Of a stretch of 59,355 bases of DNA, positions 42,778 through 52,298 are shown one piece after another. Source of the DNA: Clostridia bacterium UC5.1-1D2 (GTDB taxonomy: Bacteria; Bacillota; Clostridia; Lachnospirales; Lachnospiraceae); NCBI GenBank assembly GCA_001304855.1, contig BBZN01000025.1, positions 1 to 59,355 of the forward strand. Reading direction: 5' to 3'. The translations under genes were made by a program, and so were the position numbers. A model generated the notes under the pieces. That model did no database searches. It had not been told where the DNA came from and saw only the letters and a program-made list of their open reading frames with translations. Numbering within the stretch: position 1 is the stretch's first letter; every line of letters begins with the position of its first letter.

Positions 42778-43438
42778 ATGAGCGTACGTGTTACTTATGA
42801 ACATGAACTCGGGGAGTTAAAGAAGGATCTGAAGGAGATGACCCATGCAGTGGAATCTGCTATAGAGCAGACCTTCACGGCCTTTGAGGATCAGAATTAT
42901 AGTATGGCTGAGGATGTGATAAAGGGTGACAGGACCGTCAATGACATGGAACGGGCCATCGAGGCCAGATGCCTGTCCCTGATACTCCGCCAGCAGCCGG
43001 TAGCAGGAGATCTGCGCCAGGTGTCCACTGCCCTTAAGGTGGTGACGGATCTGGAGCGGATTGGGGATCACGCTTCAGACATTGCGGAGCTGATACTGAG
43101 AACAAAAAGCAAGCATGCATACCACATTGTAAAACATCTCCCCGTGATGGCCGCTGCCGCCCGGGGAATGGTGCATGACGCCATAGAAGCATTTATAGGA
43201 CAGGATCTGGACGCAGCCCTGGAGATCATACAGAGATGATGAGGTGGACGCGCTGTTTAACCAGGTTAAGACCGACGTGGTGGAGCTCCTGAAAACCTCC
43301 CCCGGCCAGGTGGATCAGGGGATTGATCTGCTCATGATAGCCAAGTATCTGGAGCGCATTGGCGACCATGCGGTGAATGTGTGCGAGTGGACCCAGTTTT
43401 CCAAGACAGGGGCTTTGAAGAATGTGAGGATTATCTGA
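42778..43438 (+). CDS. phoU: phosphate signalling regulator PhoU
   Basis: All-helical two-repeat protein that links PstSCAB to the PhoR/PhoP system and binds metal clusters. Repeats contain DLERIGDHASDIAEL (about residue 95) and YLERIGDHAVNVCEW (about residue 195). The frame breaks near 43233 between them (two bases lost or one gained in cagagatgatg); corrected length about 220 aa. Last gene of the pst operon, followed by a hairpin. Confidence 0.9.
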
Positions 43439-43745
43439 GCTTTTTTGGGAGAAAATGAAAATATATACTGCGTCTCTGACACCTGCGCCGGAGATGCAGT
43501 ATTTAATTGGGACCAAATATACCGGGTCGTGACGGGGCGTGCAGATGGCGGGAATGAATTTTCAAACACACCCCAGGGGCGGACGGTCAGTAAAGATTGG
43601 CAATGGCGGAGAATTTGCCCCATTTGCGGTCTAAACCGGGATAAGGAAGCAATTATGGCAGATATAATATGCCCCCGCACACCATCCGGTTGAAACCGGG
43701 GAATGTACGGGGGCATGTTATTTATAAACGTTGTATCAGTATCAA
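43439..43745. other. gap between phoU and the transaldolase: two hairpins
   Basis: No convincing gene. ACTGCGTCTC (43467-43476) and GAGATGCAGT (43491-43500) form a 10-bp stem with one G-U pair, a likely phoU terminator though its T run is weak. TGCCCCCG (43670-43677) pairs with CGGGGGCA (43708-43715) around an inner CCGGT/ACCGG stem, probably the minus-strand gene's terminator. A frame at 43445-43693 is not protein-like. Confidence 0.6.
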
Positions 43746-44399
43746 TTACTCTCCGAATACAGCTTTGTAATCAGCCTGGAACTTCTCAATACCCTGGGTG
43801 GTAAGAGGATGCTTTGTCATCTGCTCAATTACGCTGTAAGGAACGGTTGCGATGTCGGCTCCGGCTTTTGCACAGTCGATTACGTGAATGGGGTTGCGGA
43901 TGCTTGCCGCAATGATCTCGGTCTGGATATTGTGCATCTGGAAGATCTCTGTAATATCGCAGATCAGGTCGATGCCGGGCATGGAGATGTCGTCCAGACG
44001 GCCAAGGAAGGGAGACACGTATGTAGCGCCTGCTCTTGCAGCCAGCAGCGCCTGTGCGGAAGTAAACACCAGGGTTACGTTGGTCTTAACGCCCTCTGCG
44101 CTGAGAACCTTAACTGCCTTTAAGCCTTCTACCGTCATGGGAATCTTAACTACCATGTTTGGATGGATTGCTGCGATCTCGCGGCCTTCTTTGATCATGC
44201 CTTCTGCGTCGGTGGTGGTTGCCTTTACCTCCCCGCTGATTGGGCCGTCCACGATAGAGGTGATCTCCTTGATTACCTCGCCGAAGTCCCTGCCTTCTTT
44301 GGCGATGAGGGACGGGTTGGTGGTTACACCGCAGATTACACCCATATCATTGGCTTTTTTAATGTCTTCAACATTCGCTGTGTCTACAAAAAATTTCAT
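43746..44399 (-). CDS. fructose-6-phosphate aldolase / small transaldolase
   Basis: Intact 217-aa TIM-barrel enzyme of the TalC/FSA group. [16 protein letters not shown] start, [13 protein letters not shown], the Schiff-base lysine in [16 protein letters not shown], and [12 protein letters not shown] 44399 is set by AGGAGGG 7 nt upstream; the longer frame to 44558 is leader. Activity is either transaldolase or fructose-6-phosphate aldolase; a Phe/Tyr difference in the active site decides this and I did not assign it. Promoter lies at 44464-44491. Confidence 0.92.
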   Translation of the reverse strand: MKFFVDTANVEDIKKANDMGVICGVTTNPSLIAKEGRDFGEVIKEITSIVDGPISGEVKATTTDAEGMIKEGREIAAIHPNMVVKIPMTVEGLKAVKVLSAEGVKTNVTLVFTSAQALLAARAGATYVSPFLGRLDDISMPGIDLICDITEIFQMHNIQTEIIAASIRNPIHVIDCAKAGADIATVPYSVIEQMTKHPLTTQGIEKFQADYKAVFGE

Positions 44400-44463
44400 T
44401 GTTAAACCCTCCTGAATTTTCCGGGCGATGTGCCCGCCCTGTCTCTTTATGTTTTCTAAGTGT

Positions 44464-44595
44464 ATTATAACCCATATCATAGCAATGTCAAGCATAAAAA
44501 CGCACAAAAATTGCGATAATATGCGATATAACCAAAGATTCAGCAGGAACAACCGCAAAAATCATCGAAAAATCCGCATGATTTATCGCAAACTC
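44464..44595 (-). promoter_or_regulatory. transaldolase promoter and GCGATA repeats
   Basis: Minus strand: TTGACA (44491-44486), 16 nt, TATAAT (44469-44464). Upstream, ATTGCGATA and ATGCGATA occur in tandem (about 44510-44527) and ATCGCAAA / CCGCAAAAAT recur near 44550-44592. Such repeats suit the DeoR protein encoded directly upstream. Confidence 0.65.
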
Positions 44596-44612
44596 CTGCA
44601 AAACGCCCCTCG

Positions 44613-45362
44613 TCAGATGAAATCCAGGCCGCGGTTTCTGTAATCCACCGCCATCTCGCCGGACACGTCCTCGTCTGTGATAAGGGTGGTAAATGCTTCG
44701 ATGCCGCAGACGTGGTATCTGGATACGGTATTCAGCTTGATAGGGTTTACCAGGGCGATAACCCGCCTGGAGGACTGGATCAGCTGGCTTTTGATGCTTA
44801 CCTCGTCGGGATAAGGGATGGTCATGCCATACTCCGGGTGAATGGCATACACGCCCATAAAGCAGAGATCGGGGTGATAGAGGGCCGCCTGACCGGCTGC
44901 CGTCTCCCCCACGCAGGTCATGGAATCCTTGAGAAGCCGTCCACCCAGCACAATCACATCCACCTGATCCTTCATGGAACATGCGTGGGCAATGGAATAG
45001 CTGTTGGTGAGAACCGTCAGCCTTATGCCGCTTGGAATGTTCTTGGCAAACTGGAGGTTGGAGCTGCTGCCGTCGATGGCCACCAGCTGGTCCGGCTCCA
45101 GAAATGTAAGCGCCTTTTCCGCCAGCCGCTGCTTCAGCTCCACATCGGTGGCCTCCCGGTCAAAGTAGTTGATAACCGGACGCTCCAGGGGAATAGCGCC
45201 TCCGAATACCCGCTTTACCTGCCCTTTCTGATCCAGATCCAGAAGATCCCTGCGGATGGTGTCCTCCGATACATTTAATTCCACAGCCAGTCTGCTGACG
45301 ACCACCTTCCCTGAAGTGTGTAGCTTGTTTAGTATAAGTGCCTGCCGTTCCTCTTTTAACAT
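44613..45362 (-). CDS. DeoR/GlpR-family transcriptional regulator
   Basis: Intact 249 aa. N-terminal HTH with LNVSEDTIRRDLLDLD and the RVFGGAI motif; sensor domain with AIDGSSSNLQFA, LTNSYSIAHAC, VLGGRLLKDSM and LVNPIKLN (in place of DxxK). ATG 45362 follows GGAGAAGGAAG; the open frame to 45419 lacks a ribosome site. Same direction as the transaldolase, 213 nt ahead of it, with GCGATA repeats between, so it probably controls that gene. Confidence 0.9.
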   Translation of the reverse strand: MLKEERQALILNKLHTSGKVVVSRLAVELNVSEDTIRRDLLDLDQKGQVKRVFGGAIPLERPVINYFDREATDVELKQRLAEKALTFLEPDQLVAIDGSSSNLQFAKNIPSGIRLTVLTNSYSIAHACSMKDQVDVIVLGGRLLKDSMTCVGETAAGQAALYHPDLCFMGVYAIHPEYGMTIPYPDEVSIKSQLIQSSRRVIALVNPIKLNTVSRYHVCGIEAFTTLITDEDVSGEMAVDYRNRGLDFI

Positions 45363-45445
45363 GCGCTTCCTTCTCCTGTTCCCAGAGCAAGTCTGATTTC
45401 CTTTTTCCATTATAATCAATTTTCAGCCCAAGGGCAAGAGGCACA

Positions 45446-45612
45446 GGACAGCTTTCCCGGCGCGCCCGCCGCCCCGGAGACAGAAAAAAGAAGGTGGTCA
45501 GGACAGCTTTCCCGGCGCGCCCGCCATCCCCGGAGACAGAAAAAAGAAGGTGGTCAGGACAGCTTTCCCGGCGTGCCCGCCATCCCGGAGACAGAAAAAG
45601 AGCAGGTGGTCA
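45446..45612. repeat. three tandem 55-56 bp repeats
   Basis: Copies at 45446-45500, 45501-45556 and 45557-45612, each starting GGACAGCTTTCCCGGCG and ending AGGTGGTCA, differing by a few substitutions and one-base length changes. A decayed fourth part (GGGCGTCTTTCC, GCCCGCCCGGA) follows to about 45648. Non-coding, between the divergent DeoR and apt genes. Confidence 0.9.
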
Positions 45613-45733
45613 GGGCGTCTTTCCAGGCTTTACAGCCCGCCCGGAAGAAGGTATAATAAGAAGGTAAGAGGCCAGGGCCGGTAAGGACAGGGAAAATGTC
45701 TTTGGGAGTCCAGGGAAAGTAGAGGAAACGAAA

Positions 45734-46258
45734 ATGAAAAAATTAGAGGAGTATGTAAGAAGCATTCCGGATTTCCCGGAGCCGGGTATTATATTCAGGG
45801 ATGTGACCAGCATTTTGCAGGATGCGGACGGCCTTCATCTGGCTGTAGACAGCCTGATTGATATGGTTAAGGATTTGGATTATGACGTAGTGGTTGGGCC
45901 GGAGTCCAGAGGTTTTATCTTCGGTGTGCCGCTGGCTTACGCGCAGCACAAAAGTTTTGTGCCTGTGCGCAAGAAGGGGAAGCTGCCCTGTGAGACTATT
46001 TCCATGGAGTACGCCCTGGAATACGGCACTGCGGAGATTGAGATGCACAGGGATTCCATCAGACCCGGTCAGAGGGTAGTGATTGTGGATGACCTCATCG
46101 CCACCGGAGGCACAACGGAGGCCATGATAAAGCTCATCGAACAGCTGGGCGGCGCGGTAGTGAAGATTTGCTTTGTTATGGAGCTTCAGGGCTTAGGCGG
46201 GCGCAGCCGCCTAAAAGGCTACGAGGTGGAGTCGGCAATTATTTATGAGGGAAAGTAG
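45734..46258 (+). CDS. apt: adenine phosphoribosyltransferase
   Basis: Intact 174-aa purine-salvage enzyme converting adenine and PRPP to AMP. FPEPGIIFRDVT (about residue 14), VVGPESRGFIFG, and the PRPP-binding loop VVIVDDLIATGGTTEAM (about residue 118). TATAAT at 45652-45657 may be its -10; the tandem repeats lie upstream. A clear terminator follows. Confidence 0.96.
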   Translation: MKKLEEYVRSIPDFPEPGIIFRDVTSILQDADGLHLAVDSLIDMVKDLDYDVVVGPESRGFIFGVPLAYAQHKSFVPVRKKGKLPCETISMEYALEYGTAEIEMHRDSIRPGQRVVIVDDLIATGGTTEAMIKLIEQLGGAVVKICFVMELQGLGGRSRLKGYEVESAIIYEGK

Positions 46259-46275
46259 TTTTTTATACCGGTTAC

Positions 46276-46313
46276 AAAAAAGTCCCACCATCTGTAAATG
46301 GGGGACTTTTTTA
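46276..46313 (+). terminator. terminator of apt
   Basis: AAAAAAGTCCC (46276-46286) and GGGACTTTTTT (46302-46312) with an inner CCAT/ATGG extension; the A and T runs make it usable on both strands. Confidence 0.9.
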
Positions 46314-46414
46314 ACGGTTATGAACCGAAAAATACGGTATAATTCCTTGAATTGGCATTCACTGCGTAGTACAATGTTACTAGCTATGTGCAAAGAATGG
46401 GGGAGAGCTGTAAT

Positions 46415-47876
46415 ATGAAACGAAAGGGATGGATTGCAGGAGCTGCCGCCTGTATGATGGCAGTGTCCATGCTGGCCGGCGGCTGCGGAGAAAAGGCAGG
46501 AGGGGAGACGGCTCACGTCAATGAACAGAAGCCGGAAGAAGGGGAAAAGACCAGGCTGGTATTCTGGCATTATTACAATGACGCGCAAAAACAGCACTTG
46601 GATCGGCTGATTAAAGAATATAATGAGACTGTGGGAAATGACAGGAATGTGGAGGTGGAAGCCTACAGCCAAGGTTCCATAGATGATTTGACAAACAAGA
46701 TTAATCTTATACTGAATGATTCCTCCAATGATGTGGAGATGGCAAATATATTTCTGGCTTACCGGGATATGGTGGTGGATGTGGTCAGAAACCATCCGGA
46801 AAAGCTGGTTGACGCATCAGAGTATGTATCCGAAGAGCAGCTGGACAGTTACAATCAGGATTATCTGGAGGAAGGCAGGATCAACGGTAAAATTTATATT
46901 CTTCCTGTGGCCAAGTCCACGGAACTGCTGCTGATGAACCAGACGAAGCTGGATGTATTTTAAGAGAAAATCCCCGGTATGAGGCGGCGGATATGGCTTC
47001 CTGGGACGGACTGGAGGAGATGGCCAAAGGATACTTTGAGTGGACGGATGCCATGACGCCTGAGACGGTGGGGGACGGCGCGCCCTTTATAGGCATTGAT
47101 AATCTGGCCAACTACTTTATTGCCATGAATCACGCTATGGGTTCCCACATCTACCATTATGATGAGGACGGAAAAGCCAGGGCGGATTTAAATGAGGATT
47201 ATATAAAAGAGCTGTTTTTAAATTACTATGAACCGTTTACAAAAGGGTACTACGGACCAGCGGCAAATACAGAAGCGACGATGTGAAGCAGTCGGTTCTG
47301 GCAGGGTACATAGGCTCCTCCTCCAGTGTGCTCTATTTTCCCGATGAGGTGGCCGATGAGAAGGGGGAGATGGTCCCCATTGATATCGGGATTTATCCTT
47401 ACCCCAAATTTAAAAGCTACAGGGAGACGGCCGTACAGCAGGGGGCCGGGGCGGCTGTGCTGAACCGGAATCCCCTGGAGAACCAGGCGTCTATGGATTT
47501 TATACATTGGCTCACTGTTGAAAAGGGAGTGGAGATGACCACTTCCATGTCCTACATGCCTGTTGTAAAGGGCATGATGACCAGGGAACAGGAGGAATCC
47601 ATCCAAAACCCCAAGGTTCTTATGGGAATTAAGGAAGGAATCGCTCAGAGCAATCAGTATCAGATGGTTTACGGCTTTGATTTTGAGCATGCCTATGATG
47701 TGAGAGTGGATGTGTCGGATACCTTCAGCCTTGCCCTGAAATCGGGCAGGGAGGAGTTTAAGTCTTATCTGGATCAGGGTAAGAGTATGGAGGAGGCCGC
47801 TGCTCTCATGGATTATGGGGCAAAGGCAGAGCAGTTTTATAAGGACATCGAGATGGTTTTTGACAGGGAGCTGTAA
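46415..47876 (+). CDS. orphan sugar-type solute-binding lipoprotein
   Basis: Family 1 extracellular solute-binding protein with a lipobox-like SMLAGGC near residue 24 and start ATG 46415 (GGGGGAGAG upstream). LVFWHYYNDAQKQHLDRL and INGKIYILPVAKSTELL are typical of this fold. T loss near 46961 (restores LDVFLRENPRYEAAD) and one base lost near 47271 (restores AANTRSDDVKQSV). Corrected length 487 aa. No permease or ATPase gene is adjacent: its stop abuts the GTG of a membrane diguanylate cyclase. Likely a sensor accessory rather than a transport receptor. Confidence 0.85.
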
Positions 47877-49889
47877 GTGATACATGACAGGGCAGACGGC
47901 AGGGAGCTTAATGAGTGCAAGGCAGGTGACTGGTTCTATGAAAAATATTTACTGAGAAATAGAGTGCGTAATTCCATATTGCTGGCCATTCTTCTGCAGA
48001 GCATCGTGTTTGGAATCGGCCTGGCGGTGTCGGGAACATTTACCGGAACAACCAGCCGTCCCTACAAGGTGATGGAATCTCAGGCGGCAGATAAGAATTC
48101 TCTTATATCTAATTATATGAATAATGCCCTGCTCCTTGCAAACACCATGGAAAAGGAAATGGGCAGACTCTCAGAGGTGGGTGAGATTCATGACCGCCTT
48201 ATCGATAACCTGAACCATATCTCTGCTGCAGACGGAGTTTTTATCTGGACCTGGATCTGAAGCAGAGTGTATTTTACACTGACAGCGAGCCCCAGGTTTA
48301 TTCATCGGCCCAGGGAGACATCAGCTGTACCATCGGCAACACGGAAACCAAGTATTCCATTGCACTTTCTAAAAACTGGCGTCCAAAGCTTACCCCCGGG
48401 GAGTGGGAGGCTGCAGAAGCCTACTGGGGGGAGAAGAGCGGCGGCAACCGATGGTTCTTCCATGGAGACAGGCTGTACTATATCCTTACCCAGGAGGCGG
48501 AAGGCAGCCGCAGGATTATGGGATTTGAGATAAGCAGTACCATGCTGGATACCTACCTTAAACTGGATAACCCTCCTTATAAGGGAATGCAGATGCTGCT
48601 GTTATCGGACACCGGCGTCCTCTACAGCTGTGACAAGGAATTTGGCCCGGATATCCGGGGGTATGAACTGGACCCTGAGAAGGGCCGCCTCCGTCTGGAG
48701 AACGGGGACATTGAGTACGACGGCGTTTTCGGCGCTCTGCAGATTTACGGTCATATCGACCAGGGTCCAGTCTACCTGGGGGCTGTGTGTTATCACTCCG
48801 AGCTGGCGGAGATATCCTTCTCAACTATACTTATGATTGCAGGCGTATACCTTATATCCATTGTTATTGCTATTATATTTTCCTACATTGCTATCTGGAT
48901 GGTGCTTAAGCCGATCCAGAAGCTTCAGGCTGATATTGCCTGTCAGAAGCCGGAGGAGGTTCATTTTGAGGATACGGGGGTGGTGGAGATTGACCGTGTC
49001 CACCAGGCTCTCAACGATATGGCAGCCAGGCTGGAGGAGAGCTATTCCAGGTATTCCTTTGCTATGGAGTCTGCCGGAGATCATGTGGGAAGCTTTGAGT
49101 ACCAGGAGGAAGTGGGGAAGGTGAAGGTAAGCCCTTCCATCATGCGTCTGCTGGATATTCCCGAAGGGGATATGGAAAACGACTGCACTATGGCATATGA
49201 TAAATGGCTTGGACGTCTGGAGGCGCTGAACCGGATCGGGGAGTTGGAAGGCGGTTATTCCTTCACCCACCGGGACGGCAGGATAAGAGCTGTATCCATA
49301 CGGCAGAGGGATGAGGCCCACGGCGTCTTTGGCATGGTGATTGACAAAACGGATGCATATCAGGAGATTTTAAGGCTGAAGGACATTTCCCAGCATGATC
49401 AGCTTACCAATCTTTACAACAGTTCCTTTCTGAAGAAGGAGGGCCAGATCCTTTTAGACGCCAACCGAAGGCGCGTCAACGCCCTGGTGTTCTGCGATCT
49501 GGATAACCTGAAATATGTAAATGACAACTATGGACACGGGATGGCGACCGCTATTTAAAGGCCATGGCCGATCTGCTCCTGGATATGGCCAAGGGAGAGC
49601 GGTGTATCGCTGTGAGGCTCAGCGGTGATGAGTTTGTCCTGTTCTTCTATGGATATGACGACAGAAAAACCATTGAAAATAAAATCCGGGAGAAATATGA
49701 CCAGCGTCCCTCCCTTATTCTTCCCGACGGCACTAGCCGCAGGATTAACGCCTCCATCGGTCTGGCTTTTGCCAGAGGGATTCGGAAAGCATAGAGGATC
49801 TGCTGAAACGGGCCGACCGGGCCATGTACCGGGTAAAACGGAATGCAAAGAATGGAATAGCCGTATATGAGAAAGCCGACGGGGTGTAA
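47877..49889 (+). CDS. membrane-bound diguanylate cyclase (GGDEF domain) with extracellular sensor
   Basis: About 671 aa corrected. One membrane helix near residues 28-50 (NSILLAILLQSIVFGIGLAV), a roughly 270-residue extracellular CACHE-like region, a second helix (MIAGVYLISIVIAIIFSYIA), a HAMP/PAS-like linker (MAARLEESYSRYSFAMESAG) and a C-terminal GGDEF domain: DQLTNLYNSSFL, CDLDNLKYVND, RLSGDEFVLFF, DRAMYRVKRNAKNG. The signature is SGDEF, an accepted variant, and no RxxD inhibitory site is seen before it. T loss near 48243, G loss near 49541 (restores HGMGDRYLKAM), G loss near 49783 (restores ARGDSESIEDLL). Coupled to the binding protein upstream. Should make cyclic di-GMP in response to a bound sugar. 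Confidence 0.87.
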
Positions 49890-49947
49890 AAAACTCCCCC
49901 AACAGAAAAATCGCTGAGGTCGTGAGACTTCAGCGGTTTTTTGGATG
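49881..49947 (+). repeat. terminator-like element shared with the IS at the window end
   Basis: From GGGGTGTAAA to TTTTTTGG this segment matches 59147-59213 at nearly every position, including an identical core TCGTGAGACTTCAGCG. The core folds as AAAAATCGCTGAGGT with ACTTCAGCG and a T run. It starts inside the last codons of the cyclase gene and may be a solo IS end or a shared terminator. Confidence 0.75.
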
Positions 49948-50017
49948 TATTGTACCGTTAATTGCAGGACACTTTACGTATGGTAATGTTGCGGAAAAGG
50001 TATTCAAGGCAGACTCT

Positions 50018-51369
50018 TTATTCAACATGCCCCTGTGGGAGTTTAAGCAGTACAGATGAATAAAATACCCCGTCCTCCTGCTTAAACTGTACGGCTCCAT
50101 TGTACCTGGCTGCAATCTCCATAACGGAGGCGGCTCCGATTCCGGGACCTTCCCCTTTGACAGACAGGGGAATTCCGTTACAGAATGTCACTGGCGTCGG
50201 ACATGGATTATCAATCAATATGAGGAGTGAGGTATTACCCCTTTGTTTGATACGCAGCTTCACATATTTCTGTGCCGGTGTTTCCCGTTTGCATGCTTCC
50301 ACAGCGTTTTCCAGAAGGTTTCCAAGCAGTACCGTGATATCTGTGCCGGTTATCAGGCAGTCAGCCGGATAATCCACGTTTGCCTCAAACCGGATTTTAT
50401 TGTCACGGGCAATGGCTGCGTAATAGCAGATGACGGCATTTACCACATGGTTGCGGCAGAAAAGTTCCATAACATCTGGAGGAAGTTCATCTTTAAATAT
50501 TTGCAGGTATTCTGAAAGCCCCGTTTTATCATCCCGGTCAATATAGGACTGTACCGCCGCCAAATGCTGGCGGAGATTGTGGCGGACTTTTGCCATTTCC
50601 TCCATGTGTGCGGCAAGGCTGTCATACTGCTTTTCTGAGACATCAGATTCAGGTCGGCGTACTTTAAAGATTCCTCCAGCTGCGTGCGGCTGTTGGAGAT
50701 TTCCAGTATTCTCAGCGCTATGTAAGACACATAACATGCTCCCAACAGCATAAGATACCGGGAAACAAGAAACTGCCATGTGGCAAAGGCATACACATCA
50801 TCGGTGGTGCAGTAGAGCATACCGAACAGCGCGGAAAACAGAGGGATTTTCCAAAGATAACGCCATACCTTTTCATCATTGATTTTCAGTGAATCCGCCA
50901 CTGTATGGTAGAAAAAGTGGAATAGAAAGGGGCTGGTAACCAGGTAAATCAGCACCCGGGCAATGTTATATACAAGGTAGGGATGCTGATCGGAAAAATC
51001 CATAAAAAAACGGCTTTCCACATAGTTAGCATTGCCGAATATAAAGAATGACCATGCAAACAGAAGCAGATAAGTGAACATCAGCTTTTGAAAGCTCTCT
51101 TTAATCAGCAGGAAGGAAAAAGCCATATTTATCAGCACAAAGGTGTAACGCATAATAGTTGTCCAATGTGCGGTAACCACAGGTCCTGCCAAATTGATAT
51201 AGTAAAAGGCCCCGCTGTTGATTGCTGCAACCGTGAATATCAGAGCCGCCACATACGGGTATGGCATCCGCAGTTTATGGCGGAACATCCAGTATCTGGG
51301 CAGGGCAAAGGGGATAACATCCAGAAAGGGAAATACCAGAACCATCAAAGTATCAATCATATTCATCAT
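50018..51369 (-). CDS. GHKL-domain sensor histidine kinase (AgrC-like)
   Basis: About 450 aa corrected. Six or more hydrophobic segments make an integral N-terminal sensor (residues 1-215), a short coiled linker (LEESLKYADLN), then the kinase: RHNLRQHLAAV with the phospho-accepting His, LLGNLLENAVEA (N box) and GIGAASVMEIA (G box). One G loss near 50637 (restores QEKQYDSLAAHMEEM). Follows the LytTR regulator with a 5-nt gap. Such pairs often sense peptides, but no AgrB/AgrD-like gene is seen here. Confidence 0.88.
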
Positions 51370-51374
51370 ATACT

Positions 51375-52091
51375 TCAGCCCTGCCTTTCCCGCTGAAACA
51401 GATATTCATAAAACAGCGTTTCGATTTTTTTCCTGTTCCGTTGTGAAAACGGGACTTTATTGCCGGTATCCATGAGAAAGGCCGTTTCATCCACACATTG
51501 GGCGCGCTCCATATTGACGATACATCCCTTATAACAGGTGAGAAACTGGGGGTATGGTGCAAGAAGGCTGGAAAAATCTCCAAAGCGGAGGCGGAAACGG
51601 AGAGTTCCCCGTTTATCTGTGTGGACTTCCACATAATGATTGTCCTGATTGCACCATAGAATTTCACGAAGAAGGATTTTTTGTTTTCCCAGGCTGATAA
51701 AGCGGGAGTTTCTTATTTTGTCCAGACCGGCAAGGTTCATTGTCCGCTGAAATTCTTCATATTGGAACGGCTTTACCAGATAACCACAGGCACGTACCTG
51801 GTAACTGTCAATGGCGTGTTCACGGCTGGTGGTAATGAATACCAGAGCCACCAGAGCATCCTGCTCCCGTATTTTTTGCGCCGTGTCTATGCCGGAATAC
51901 TCTCCCATATACTGGTCGATGAAAATGATATCATAGGTATTTGCAGTGAAACAAGATAAAAAGTCTTCCCCGCTCTCAAAGCTTTTCACAACAGGTATTT
52001 CTCCGAAATAATTTTCAGACAGATAATCAATGAGGCAGGTGCGTATTTCCTCCCTCCATGTGGAAAGGTCATCAATAATGGCAGCTTTCAT
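51375..52091 (-). CDS. LytTR-family response regulator
   Basis: Intact 238 aa. Receiver domain: acidic IIDD at residues 5-8, phospho-acceptor in IIFIDQYMGEYSG (about residue 57), ITTSREHA and LVKPFQYEEF. C-terminal LytTR DNA-binding domain from about residue 135: LLREILWCNQDNHYVEVHT, FLTCYKGCIVNMERA. Forms a two-component system with the GHKL kinase and is divergent from the secreted cell-wall protein gene, its probable target. Confidence 0.93.
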   Translation of the reverse strand: MKAAIIDDLSTWREEIRTCLIDYLSENYFGEIPVVKSFESGEDFLSCFTANTYDIIFIDQYMGEYSGIDTAQKIREQDALVALVFITTSREHAIDSYQVRACGYLVKPFQYEEFQRTMNLAGLDKIRNSRFISLGKQKILLREILWCNQDNHYVEVHTDKRGTLRFRLRFGDFSSLLAPYPQFLTCYKGCIVNMERAQCVDETAFLMDTGNKVPFSQRNRKKIETLFYEYLFQRERQG

Positions 52092-52213
52092 AGAAAAGCC
52101 CCTTTCTAACCCAATATTGTTTTTGATTTGTGACTGTAAATCCTATTTTACAAGAAAATTCAGGTTTGAGCAATGTAATTTAAGGCCAAAAACTGCAGTT
52201 TGACGCCACTTTA

Positions 52214-52242
52214 TTGAAAATTCCCATTTCCTATACTATATT
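52214..52242 (+). promoter_or_regulatory. promoter of the cell-wall protein gene
   Basis: TTGAAA (52214-52219), 17 nt, TATATT (52237-52242). GCAGTTTGACG just upstream (near 52194) resembles half of an AgrA/LytTR site, so the divergent regulator may activate it; this is weak. Confidence 0.5.
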
Positions 52243-52298
52243 AAACTTATAAGAAATATGAAGCAAGGAGGCGCCAGCATAAGGAAGGGAGTATAGAT

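Noticed and set aside
43445..43693. Possible 82-aa gene after phoU
   Set aside because: No ribosome site, no recognisable family, and it overlaps hairpins.
45446..45612. CRISPR array
   Set aside because: The 55-56 bp units are directly abutting with no unique spacers.
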